A stretch of DNA of 64,000 nucleotides. It comes from Vitrella brassicaformis. Lineage: Eukaryota; Sar; Vitrellaceae. Under the pieces are notes generated by a model. That model was not told where the DNA came from, did no database searches, and saw nothing but the letters and a program-made list of their open reading frames with translations. The position numbers and the translations under genes were made by a program. Positions 44,147 through 54,261 of this stretch are shown in pieces (the stretch's first letter is position 1; each line of letters begins with the position of its first letter). The DNA is taken from positions 32,872 to 96,871 of the forward strand of contig CDMY01000164.1 in assembly GCA_001179505.1 (NCBI GenBank), written 5' to 3'.

Positions 44147-44538
44147 GGGCGGTGATCTGAGGGGTCTGTGACTGCTTTGGTCACAGATGCGGGGTGGGCA
44201 TGCTCAAGTCCTCAACAGCAAATCGCGTACGCACGTAAATTGGCAAGATGTAAACTTCGGCACGTCGACACTGCCCGCTTTGTCCATCGACGCACCAACT
44301 TGTGAAGGATAGACACGTGCACGCACTTTCATACCGGCTGGCCTGGCAGCCCCGATACATTGTGACCAGAAGGGACAGCCAGGCATTGTCCCCCAAACCC
44401 TGATTTGCCAGACAGCCCGCCCTGGTCCCTGCCTCGTTTTGCAGGACTGCTTATCGTTTCCATCATAGACACACTCGTTTTTGTGTTCAGTGGAGACGCA
44501 ATGATTGAATGAACTTTCAGAATGAATCTGTCTGTCTG
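44147..44538. other. Short spacer
   Basis: 392 bp lie between the start of the secreted-protein gene and the stop of the next minus-strand gene. This should hold the promoter of the former. No motif is recognised. Confidence 0.45.
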
Positions 44539-46071
44539 TCATGTCAGTCGAGGATGGCCTGGTGTGAGAGTGAGCGTGGGTGCATCTGTGTCCTCATCTT
44601 CTGGACAGGGGTTGGCCTCCAGCCACTCATCTAGAGACTCCCGAGAGATTACCAAGCCTGAGAGACCAAGAATAGGTCATGTATTCAACACGCGTCTGAT
44701 GCCCTTGTCACTGTGCCATGTCAACCTACCTGTGTCGTCTGTGCGGGTGAAGGCAAGGCCTGGAGTGAAATCGTGTGTTAGGATCCTCCGGGCAGCATGG
44801 CTCGGGATGTTCACCTCGCGCACACGCCAGCCAGCGCTTGCACCACGCACCGGTTTCATCCTGATTATCAGCTCAGACGGTTCCAGATGGCCACGCTGTA
44901 GCCTGTCAAGATGGTAACGCACTGCAAAGCACATATGCAACCCTACAGACACACACGTGCTCGTGACGAAGCCTACGTGCGAGTCTGAAGACGGCGAGCG
45001 TCATGTCTTGTGCGCGCAGCGCCCTCAGTGGCTGCTCCACCTGCTTGTAAAACCACTCGGACGTCGCGTCGCCACGCTGACTGCACCGAAGAAAGAAAAC
45101 ACAGCGCCACAGTGGCTTCATATACCGCGCAGTTGAGCACACCAGCGTGCCTTCCTCCTCACCGTGGCTGCAATGGCTCTTCTCCCTCTTTCTCGCCTTC
45201 TTGCTGCTCCCACTGCAGCCGTGCGAGGTCCAAATCTAGCATCGTACCTGCACGGACACACACACAGGCTTATGGATGCACCCACACATACTGTGTACGG
45301 GAGTCATCGCACCGGCGACATAGGTGGCTAGCTGGCCAAGGTCCAGCACACGGGACGAAGAGGTTTGAGCTGCCTTCCCACACAGGCACCACAGAAGCAG
45401 AGAGCATCACGGAATCTTCATGCAACGGTCCCTTCTCTGCAATTGCTTCTCTGCCTGCTCGTACATGAGAATCAGCGGGCATGGCATTGAATCTCGCTGG
45501 TGGGATGCCCACATAGGCAATGGCGGCCAGCGCAACGCGCCGGGCACGACCTGCATACAGAAAAGAGAGCAGTGCGCTACACTGCTGTTGCTCGCATGAT
45601 GGACGCCTCTGTGTCCGGATGCTGACCCCTGATGCACGCCGATATGAAGTCGGTGTAGATGTGGGCGGACCGGGATGGGTCGAGCACCCTGTTGGTTCGC
45701 AGGGCAATGTTCTTGCGGAAGACGTGAAGCTGCCGCTGCCAGTCGCCGGCCGACGGCCTAGAAGCGTCCTCACACGACCTGCACATACATAAACTCACTC
45801 GAGAAATGATTTGTACAACGAGTTGGTTCGGTGCTCGTGCGCTGCTTGCTGACTTGTACGTGTAGCAGTCGGTGCAGACGCCCATTGCAGCCACATCACG
45901 CAACAAAGAACCATCTACAGACATACACCCATCAGCCAACATCACTTTGCCCTCACATGTATCCCTTTGCGGCACTCATTCACCTTCAAGAGCGTCAGCA
46001 ACAGACGACGACCCTCGCCGCAGCATCTCCCTGACGACAGACAGCAGCACGCAACCAGACCACGCCGTCAT
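44539..46071 (-). CDS. Unrecognised protein, exon map partly unresolved
   Basis: Readable exons on the minus strand are 46071-45984 (MTAWSGCVLLSVVREML), 45914-45854 (DGSLLRDVAAMGVCTDC), 45778-45627 (SAGDWQRQLHVFRKNIALR), one beginning near 45551, one near 45375-45310 (RVLDLGQLATYVAG), one near 45246-45170 (TMLDLDLARLQWEQQEGE), one near 45082-44979 (SEWFYKQVEQPLRALRAQD), one near 44922-44731 (RYHLDRLQRGHLEPSELII) and the last to the TGA at 44539-44541. The join between the exons near 45551 and 45375 could not be phased. The RxxLERLxxGxxxPxELxI-like segment faintly recalls the C-terminal thumb region of B-family DNA polymerases, but no polymerase active-site motif is seen, so I do not assign that. 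It shares a 562-bp divergent spacer with the GST gene. Confidence 0.45.
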
Positions 46072-46633
46072 CAATATGCGCTGACCACCCTTCCTCCCTC
46101 CCTGGCCCCTCTTAGTAGCTAGTACCAATCAGACAGCATGACAGGTTCTTGCAGTGTCACCAAGGATCCAAGATCTAACCTCATCAGCCGCTCAAACAAC
46201 GTGTCGGTGCCCACTGCCGTGCTCATAGTGGTGCAGCGATGCCTTCTGTGCAGCTTTTGGCCTTTGACCCGCAGTGGCCAGGCGGCCGGGCGGATGAATG
46301 CAGACTTGCAAGGGGCGAGGGGATGACTCGTTGCTGTGATCAGCGACCTTCTGCAGAGCGCTGCTGCTGCTGATCCATAGCAGCTGCAGGCGGCCAGCAG
46401 CACCAGACATCGCTGCGGTATGCCAGTGGCTGCTGCCTTCTGCGGAGATGGAACGCCGCCGTTTCTTTCCTGCAGAGCATCCATTACACCAAGAGCTGTC
46501 CACTCGCGTGCTGCCCAAGATCTGCGAGCTCGCAGTTGCAGATCTCTTTCGTTCTTTTCTTCATCGTTAACGGACACCGAAGTCTTTCAAAGGTGCCTGA
46601 ACATTCCCCGTGTCATCTCTCGTCGCGTGCATC
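46072..46633. promoter_or_regulatory. Divergent promoter spacer before the GST gene
   Basis: 562 bp between the start codons of the unrecognised gene (minus) and GST (plus). No conserved element was found. The open frame on the minus strand here (46119-46577) is not supported by splice sites or composition. Confidence 0.4.
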
Positions 46634-47756
46634 ATGTCGAAGCCGAAGCTGCTGTATTTCGACATCAAGGCCCGCGGGGAGCCCATTCGGCTGTGCTTCG
46701 CCATCGCCGGCATCGACTTCGATGACGTCCGCATCGGCCGCGATGAGCTGTCAGCCCTGAAGGAGGAGCCGGGCAAGCTGCCTTTCGGCCAGCTGCCCGT
46801 GGTGGAGATTGACGGCAAGCGGCTGGCACAGACGCTCGCGTGCTGCATGTACGTGGGCAAGAAGGCCGGTGAGTGAGTGAGGCAGTCAGTGCCCTCCATG
46901 ACATGCGGGTCGATGCCTGCATGTCTCATGTGTGTGATCCCAACGCATGGCGTACCTCCCTGTGTGTGCGTCAGGTTTGGTGCCGACTGATGACTGGGAG
47001 CTGGCCAAGGTGAGACGAGCCCTGCACGACGGGATCTATACATGCAGCCTCCGTCTCTCGCATGTTAATCTGTCTGTCTGTCTGACGGTGGCTGGCTGAC
47101 GGCGTATGTGTGTGTAGATGTTTGAGTTCATCGGTGGTGTCGAGGATACCCAAATGAAGATCACGATGTCCATCTACGAGCAGGATGCCGACAAAAAGAA
47201 AAAGGTACACAGATTGGATTGGGCGGAGGGGAGGGCCGATGTGCGTGAGACAGGCAAGGCATTTAGTATGGTGAGGTGCGTCGGATGTGTGTGATACGCT
47301 ATAGATGCGCGAGGATCTGGCAACGACGACACTGCCCAAGTGGTTCGGCTTCCTCGACAGCCTCGCGGTGCAGAACGGCAGCAACGGATACGCAGTCGGC
47401 AGCAAACTCTCACTCGCAGGTCCGCACACACAAACAGCACAGCCGGCCGGTTCACACAGTGGACGAACATACATGGCCTCCTCTGTGTGTGTTGGTGTGC
47501 AGACCTGTGGGTGTACATGAGTCTGGGTTGGATCAAGATGGGAGTGCTGGACGGCATCCCCGCCTCGCTGCCCGACAAATACGCCGCACTCAGCAAGGTG
47601 GGTGGGTGGGCCAGTCCCAGGACACCACACACAGCACACACATGGATGTGTGTGGATGGATGGGTCGATGGATGTGTGTGTCAGGTGTATGAGACGGTGG
47701 ACACGCACCCCAAGGTGGTCGAGTGGAACGCGGCGCACGCCAAGCCCCCGCAGTGA
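46634..47756 (+). CDS. Glutathione S-transferase (sigma/mu-like)
   Basis: Six exons: 46634-46868, 46975-47009, 47118-47204, 47305-47419, 47503-47597 and 47685-47756, giving 212 residues, the usual cytosolic GST size. The N-terminal thioredoxin-like domain has the catalytic Tyr (LLYFDIKARGEPIRL), the cis-Pro (GQLPVVEIDG) and the glutathione-binding Gln-Thr (AQTLACCMYV). The helical C-terminal domain follows (LPKWFGFLDSL; DLWVYMSLGWI) and ends VVEWNAAHAKPPQ. GSTs conjugate glutathione to electrophiles and handle peroxides in the cytosol. Short introns with TG tracts match neighbouring genes. The start is the first ATG and aligns with the family. Class assignment is inference from the Tyr-type motif. 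Confidence 0.9.
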
Positions 47757-48653
47757 TCCATGCATCCACCGAGCTCACAAGACACGACTGCATAGCACTT
47801 TCATGTGGGAGTGAGTGGAGTGGAGTGGGACTCATGACATTGGACCGCCACTTCTTCCTCTCGTGCCGCGCCATGTCGTGTCGTGTTGTGTCGTGCTCAT
47901 GAATGTGTGCCTCAGCCAGGACACCGGCCGTCGCTTCTGGTGGTGGTGGTGCATCCACTCACAAGTTTTTCCCGTTTTCATATATGTCGTGACGATCGAT
48001 GGGTGCGGTATCGTCGTTCATGACACAGCAGAAAGGCTCAGCCAGGCTACATTCCTGCACGAGCTCGGTGCGTGACGTCCGTCCCGAAGCAAGCCGTGGT
48101 CTGTGGCTTTCGCTGCCATTGCCCTCTAGACAGACCGACCAGTGCTTGCTCCTAGAGGCCAGCCAGGTTGGTCTGTGCGATTGGCGATGGGTGCGAACGC
48201 CGAGGACCACAGTGCTTTAGCGCAAGGGAGAGTTTTATCTGTGCCATGCCGAGTCATTCATCTGTCTTCAATTTCCCAATTTGTACCATTGAGTCATTGC
48301 CGTCACGGCCACGGCGTCTCACAGCCCAGTGACCTTGGGCTGTGAGTGTCCGTAGCTGGAGCGGGACTGGCTCAGTGTGTCGCAAAGATGGGGGACTTTC
48401 ATGCCGAGATACACCTACATATTTCTGCTCTTCTTGATAGGATTCTGGGACGCATTCCTCAAGTCCAATGGACGCATGTTGAGGTTAAGCATCATGGTGG
48501 TGTGTATGTAAGAGTCGCAGAAACTGCTCCAGACCCGTCTCTTCTATCATACACAGTCGACAAGTGGAACCCAAATCAAACGATGCAGCACAGGAGAGAG
48601 AGACCGACTATCGACCCCACACACAACTTCTCGAAAAACGGCCCCCCTTACTG
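47757..48653. other. Intergenic spacer between convergent genes
   Basis: 897 bp between the stops of GST (plus) and the F-box/LRR-like gene (minus). It contains GAGTGGAGTGG and CATGTCGTGTCGTG short repeats near 47810-47895. The plus-strand open frame at 48346-48840 overlaps the next gene on the other strand and lacks family features. No gene is called. Confidence 0.5.
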
Positions 48654-50586
48654 CTACGTCTCAACGGGCCGCTTCCTGGGCGACCGTGACCGTGACCTCG
48701 CTCTCTGTAATTGTGGAGATGTGCTCCTCACCGACCTGCTGCTGCCCTTTCGACCTCCTGCCTTCGACGCCCCAGATGACTCACCACCCCCACCAGCCCC
48801 TTGCTTGGTCCAATGTACAGCTTGTGGCCCGTTCAGCTGATGCCCCGGACTCTCCCCATTGCCCTCGCCCGCCAGCAGCAGCGCATCCAGTGGGGTGTCG
48901 GTCACAAATCCGCTCCTCTCCAGCACGTCTGCCGCCTCTCGCATCTCCATCTGACTCTGTACAAGGGCGAACAGCGGGTACGGCAGAGAAACGTCCTGCA
49001 GGGAGTCGGCCTCCTCGGTCATGCTGATCAGCCGCGTCATCATCGTCCGCAGTGGAGGGGTGCGCGCCAGCTGCCCGCACGAATGGGACTGCTTGACGGC
49101 CACTGACCGGAGGACAGGGCAGGGTGGACGGCTGGGGGGCAGGAGTAGGTGCAGCAGGGTGGGGTTGGCCACAGTGAGGTGTGTGAGGGACTGCAGGGGC
49201 GGGAGGGCGTTGATCATGGCTCGCAGGAGGCCAGCGCCGGGCGGGCCGCATAGGAAAGAGCTGCCCGCGACGGTGAGGTGGGTCAGCTGTGCCAGGTGCT
49301 TGATGAAAGCGAGGGACGAGAGGGGACGGGACACAGTCGATGACCGCAGCTGCTCGCCTGCAGCATGATACAGGCAGGCACACATGTGAAATCGTGTGCC
49401 AACGTGTTTGCGTGAAGATGCTCACTTCACTCACCCGCAGCATCGAATCTCCCTCTGAGAGCCACCGAGTGCACCGACAGCAGCGGTGCGATCATCAGCT
49501 CCTTGAGGTTGTCGCAGCGGAACCCGTCCCCAACCATCTCGCTCAGCGGCACATCCATCCGTGGCGCTATCACCAGCTTCTCCAGCGCCCCATACGCCTG
49601 CCCCGGCACCACGGGCATCGTGCCACCACCACCACCACCATGACGGATCGGGAGGAAAGGCCCCGATAGCTCAAGTGTGCGCAAGGTCGGCACACTCCGG
49701 GCCAGCAGATCTCTCAGCGCCGTCCTCTCCCGCCCGGCACTCCCTCCACACGCCAACATGCACTCACTGAGCCGCTGGATGGACTGGAAAAGGCTCGCAG
49801 GGTCGCCGCTGATGACGCCACCACGCAGCGAGAGGCGGGTGAGTGAGGGCATCTGCACGCCTGGCGAGATGACGACCTTGATGCGCTGATTGGCGGGCAG
49901 GTGGATGTCCAGGCTGAGTATATGTGGGAAGGGGACAGCGGGGAATGAGATGGGTGCTCGAAAGGACTTCGGGGACAGCTGGGTGGTGGAGTTGAGGTGC
50001 ATGCGGGAGAGCCGCGTGGCCGGACTTCCCTCCTCCCGGCCTGGCGCTCGCTGCTGAACGCTGACGTGGGTGAGGGTGTCGCTGTGCCACCCGATGACAG
50101 GCATGAAGCGGCCGAGGGATGATGCCTCACAGACCTCAATGCGCTCGAGCCGCTGGAGGAGTCGGAGGGCGTCTCGACGAGATGACGGTGAGCATGGCGG
50201 CTCGTCGCTGGCCTCCGCGTATCCACTCAACTTCAGGCTTCGGATGTTGCTCACTCGTGCCGAGCCGGCCGCGTTGGCAGACTCCGACGCACGGCGAAGA
50301 CGCACTGGCAGACCTGCACACAGGCAAAACACAACATCCTTCATCTGCCCTTGAGCCTCCTCACTACTCTCGCACCTGTGAGGAATTCTCCCACCCTCCC
50401 CTCCCTGTTGAGCAGCTTCGCCACGGCGGATGAGTCGGGCAGATGTAGGAAGGAAAGGTGGTGGCTGGCCTCATCCAAGGCGTCCGACACGGCTGAGAGG
50501 GCGAAGATCTCGTTGGCCTCGAGGAAAGGCAGCAGGTTCTGTGACCATATCAACGTGGGGATCTCGCTGACGACAGATGACGACAT
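48654..50586 (-). CDS. F-box-like protein with leucine-rich region
   Basis: Three exons: 50586-50376, 50313-49435 and 49357-48654, giving 597 residues with all phases closed. The N-terminus (LIWSQNLLPFLEANEIFALS) resembles an F-box (helix, Leu-Pro spacing, Glu-Ile pair). The middle has irregular leucine-rich segments (NIRSLKLSGY; LTRLSLRGGVISGD; TLRTLELSGPFL; ALEKLVIAP; NLKELMIAP; LTHLTVAGSSF; LTHLTVANPTL), and the end is a Ser/Arg/Lys-rich tail (RARSRSRSPRKRP) that may be a nuclear signal or an SR-like region. F-box/LRR proteins choose substrates for SCF ubiquitin ligases; that role is inferred. The SENP8-like protease nearby could regulate cullin ligases, but proximity in this genome does not show co-regulation. 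Confidence 0.65.
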
Positions 50587-51006
50587 GCTTATTGGGCTCC
50601 GATTGTCAGGACGGAAGTCAGCCGCTTTTTTTTCCCGAGGAACCGGCGGCCGACTCTTTGTTTGGCCATTATATGATTGCGTCTTGATAGCTGCGCTGCG
50701 TGTGCTCTGTATCGGTAGCATCTTGACGTGTTGACGTCATGTGTGTCCATGCCATCGATCACAGACAGACAGACAGACAGACAAAGAAGGCCAACACACA
50801 ACAAGTATGTATGTATTGTGCCATGAAATGAATGTATCTCCGCTATGCACACAACATAACATCACCACCTGTCTGCCTGTCCCAGACACCATGCCAGATA
50901 ATGACAGACACCTCACTCTCTGCCTCTTCACGGAACGGAACAGTACAAACAAGCCGGCCGGCTGACCAGAACCGATTGCCGTCGCACTGACTCACTGAGT
51001 GTATCG
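50587..51006. other. Spacer with ACAG microsatellite
   Basis: Holds an (ACAG)n run at about 50761-50782. It contains the promoter of the F-box/LRR-like gene and the 3' flank of the next minus-strand exon. No gene is seen. Confidence 0.5.
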
Positions 51007-51459
51007 TCATTCCCCGGTTCCCTTGTCCGTCTCGCCTGACTGTCCGGTCTCCTCCCTCTCTCGAGTCTTCTCTGCCAACGGCCCCCCGGCATCATCTGGC
51101 GACGTCGCCTTGCCCTCCTTCCCCTCATCTCCCTTCTTGTTGCCCTCTTCCGCAGGAACCTTCTCCTTGACGACGACCACAGTATCATCCTTGTCGGTCG
51201 CCTTGCGGCCCACCACTTGCGGCTGTGGTGCTAGGGGCATCATGCTCGGGGTGATGTCCTCACTGGCACGTGCAGAGGTGACCCCCCTGATGTAGTGGGG
51301 CGGCAGGAAGGGTGTGCCGGATGGGCTGATAGGGGAGCCCGCCCTGAGCTCCATTGGCGACTCATCATATTCGTAGTCCATGTCGTCGTCGATGCGGAAG
51401 GCCTCGTCATAGGGGTCGTCTTGGGAGCCGTGGAGGTCCTCAAACTCGATTTGCACATA
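51007..51459 (-). CDS. Acidic C-terminal exon, possibly the tail of the SLC35F-like gene
   Basis: An open exon of 150 codons with stop at 51007-51009 and a good acceptor (TTACTTGCTGCAG) just upstream at 51460. It begins YVQIEFEDLHGSQDDPYDEA and continues acidic, then Pro/Ser-rich, then Lys/Glu-rich to the end. It enters in phase 0, the same phase in which exon 6 of the transporter (ending 52382, donor GTGAGG) leaves, so the two could be joined by a ~920-nt intron. That intron would be far longer than its neighbours. Otherwise this is the end of a separate short gene whose first exon I cannot place. Confidence 0.4.
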   Translation of the reverse strand, partial: YVQIEFEDLHGSQDDPYDEAFRIDDDMDYEYDESPMELRAGSPISPSGTPFLPPHYIRGVTSARASEDITPSMMPLAPQPQVVGRKATDKDDTVVVVKEKVPAEEGNKKGDEGKEGKATSPDDAGGPLAEKTREREETGQSGETDKGTGE

Positions 51460-51689
51460 CTGCAGCAAGTAAGCCACCAAGACAGCCACAAAGAGGGACA
51501 CCCAGGGTGGATGGATGGATGGAGAGAGCGATACATCGATAGCACGGCTGAGTAGTCGGGGGAGAGAGAGGGAGAGGGCAGGGGAGAGAAGAACCGCGGG
51601 CTGACATAGAAGCTGCTGGCTGGCTGAGCCCTACAGTCTTGCTGACTCATTCAATGTGACCGTACAGTCAGTATAGCGACGTCAATCAT

Positions 51690-51925
51690 CCCGCCCGACA
51701 TAGCAGAGGCAGCCCCTCTCCCTGCCCCTCCCCGTCCCTGTCAGCCCAGCCAATGAGGTGAAAGAGCCCCTCCACAGCCTCGTCAAAGCGGAGCTCCGCC
51801 AGCACCCATCCAAAATAGCCCTTCCGCTCACTCCGCCGCCAACAGAACAGCTGCCGGCGCGTGTGGGTGGCTGGCTGGGCGAGGGTAGTGGGTGGCTCGC
51901 ATTCCGGCTCCTCTGGGTGAAAAGG
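51690..51925 (-). other. Coding-like stretch of unknown origin
   Basis: On the minus strand one frame, open from a possible acceptor (TTTTCACCCAG), reads Pro/Glu-rich sequence, then RSERKGYFGWVLAELRFDEA and LFHLIGWADRDGEG before a stop. Codons mostly end in G or C. It does not join the transporter exons in phase. It may be an unplaced exon or a gene relic. Confidence 0.25.
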
Positions 51926-52228
51926 GAAGCGGCTGAGCAGATGACCGGCCTATGGCCACAAAACCAGACAGACACACACAGATATCTGCCCAACCCAACT
52001 GTACACCGGGAAGATGCGGGCAGACGAGGCAGGCAAGGCAAGAAGCGACCGCACCGCTTGGCGGCGCGGAAAACTCTACCTACAGCCAGACACTGCTCTC
52101 TCTCTCTCTCTGTATGAGGGTCACACCCTTGAGCTGACTGAACCGCATCGCATCGCATCGCATCGCATCGCAGCAAAGCACCGACCGTACAGCAGAGGGT
52201 CTGGTCTGATCTGCCCTGGCCTGCCACC

Positions 52229-53985
52229 CTACGCCCCACTGCCCCGGCCCCCAGCCAGCCTCACATAGCAGTCGTCAGCAACGCCTCCCCCCTTCCCCTC
52301 TCCCTCCCCCTCCCCTGTGCTGCCTTGATGCGTGTGATGATGACCATGCGATGCCACCCCTCGCCCTCCCACGGGCCTCACCTTGCGGACATTCTCCTCA
52401 TGCCGCCGGTCGCGGGCGCCCCTCGCCTGTGTCCGGTCGGCTCCACTGGACGGAGCTTGTGGCTGCTGGGCGATGGACACGACTATGACGCCGACGAAGA
52501 CCAATAGGCTGCCGAAGAGATACATCCATGTGAACCTGACACACACACACGTAAGTCAACAAACAGACATACAGACATACAAAGGGGCGTGGCGTGTTGC
52601 CGGTGTCAGTGTGGCGTCTTCGCCCGCTTACTTGTGTTCTTTGAGTACGATGGCGTCTGCGATGAGAGAGACGGGGATCTGCATGGAAAGGCCCACGGTG
52701 GCGATGACGGGCGACAGCAGGATTATGGTCATCGCCCACAGATAGTCACTCAACACTGTGCCCAGTAGACCTGACACACGGATAGATGGATGGATGGATG
52801 GAACACACAGCCTTAGAAGGGTGTGGTGTGTGCATCTCCCGTCCCTGTCCGCACCGTTGAGCATCAGGAACCCCCATATGCTCCATGACGGCATCCGAAA
52901 AGACTCTATGCCCGTCAGGTCTGCAATCAGCAGCAGGGGAGGACCCACAAGAGCAATCACAATCCCGATGCACCTGCACACACACAACAGACAGACAGAC
53001 ACACACACAGACACACACAGACAGGTGAGCCACTCCATCAGGGATTTCCACGTCTGCCAATCTCGCCCACCCAAAGAAGAAGCCCATATCGATGTCGCGG
53101 TCATCAGGCGCCTGCTTCTTGAGCAGCGTGGTGAAGAAGGCATAGCACACGGCCGACAGCACGGCCAGACTTTGCCCCCAGAGGGTGCCCTTGATGTGCT
53201 CCCCGATGGTCGCCGGCGTGTTGAGCTCGATCAGGATGACGCCCACGAAGGACACGCATATGGCGAGGAAGGTGGGCATGTGGAAGCGGTCCCGCAGGAT
53301 GACCAGGGTCAAGAAGTAAGTGAAGAAGGACGACGTCGACGAGAGGACCGTGTTGGTCGCCACGCTCGTGTGAAGGAGGCTCGTGTTGAACGTCAGCTGC
53401 GCACCTGATCAATCCATCCATCAGCAAGATGCAGAAGAATACAGAGTGCTGCAGGTCGGTGGCCTTGGGTGCGTCGGTCGGCGAGTGGCGGCTTGGCTTA
53501 CCGAACCAGAGGAGGCCGAGTGGCACCGCCAGCTGCATGAGTGCCTTCCGCGGGATGGCCTCTGCCACTTCATAAGGCGATCTGCTCTCCTCCTCCTCCT
53601 GCAGTATGTCCACCAGCCCCTGACGCACCAGCCGGTCACGACGCCTCTTGGACAAATACGAACGAACCAAAGACGGACCTGACCACACACAGCACACAGA
53701 GAGAGAGAGATGCAACAGAGAGAGAGGTTTGGCACATCAAATGCCCGGTTTCTCATGCAGCATGAATGCCGCCCTCATCCCATCTCATCTCTCACCGAGG
53801 AGCAGGATGGAGAGGACGGTTTGGACGACGGTCATAAGGAGGGGTTTCTCGTACTTGACGTCCTCGAATATCTTTTGTATGAGGATGCTGGAGCCCACCC
53901 ACAGCAGAATGACGCCGCCCAAGATGGTGAAACCCAACGCACGCCGCGACGCCGCACCAAACGAGCCGAGACCCAGAGTCGCCAT
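52229..53985 (-). CDS. SLC35F-like membrane transporter (drug/metabolite transporter superfamily)
   Basis: Exons: 53985-53796, 53678-53502, 53404-53071, 52973-52855, 52770-52632 and 52535-52382. All phases close. Reading on past the last donor (GTGAGG at 52381) stops at 52229; splicing to the exon at 51459 is the alternative. About ten hydrophobic segments are visible (GFTILGGVILLWVGSSIL; FTYFLTLVIL; FLAICVSFVGVILIEL; GIVIALVGPPLLLIADL; YLFGSLLVFVGVIVVSIA). SLC35F-type signatures include SVATNTVLSSTSSFFT and TVLSDYLWAMTI followed by SPVIATVGLSMQIPVSLI. Members move nucleotide sugars, thiamine or other small metabolites across organelle or plasma membranes; substrate here is unknown. The start is the Met before GLGSFG; upstream in-frame sequence lacks an ATG. 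Confidence 0.8.
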
Positions 53986-54261
53986 CAGGGAACCAGACGT
54001 GGAACCAGCGCTCGTGTGATTATGAATGAACCTTCTGCTCTTCTCTGCTGACGAGTTGACACGTGGAGAAGGGAAGAGCACTTGGTGGAGAAAAGATGGT
54101 GCTAAAGGGAAAGCTCGCAGAGAGTTACGTGAAACGCATCGCGACCGGGGTTAAAACATGGATAAAAAGGGCTGAAAGGTGGCGGACGATGCCATCCTGA
54201 GTGCCCTGTGACCAACCCACCTGTTTGCCGGTCCGCATCTGTGTGACATCTGCCGCCCAGC
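53986..54261. promoter_or_regulatory. Divergent promoter between the SLC35F-like and ZIP-CNB genes
   Basis: 276 bp between two transporter start codons pointing away from each other. No clear motif. Confidence 0.4.

Noticed and set aside
46119-46577. Minus-strand open frame of 152 codons before the GST gene
   Set aside because: No splice support, no recognisable domain, and it would lie in the divergent promoter.
48346-48840. Plus-strand open frame of 164 codons
   Set aside because: Its end overlaps the confirmed F-box/LRR-like gene on the other strand and its composition is not gene-like.
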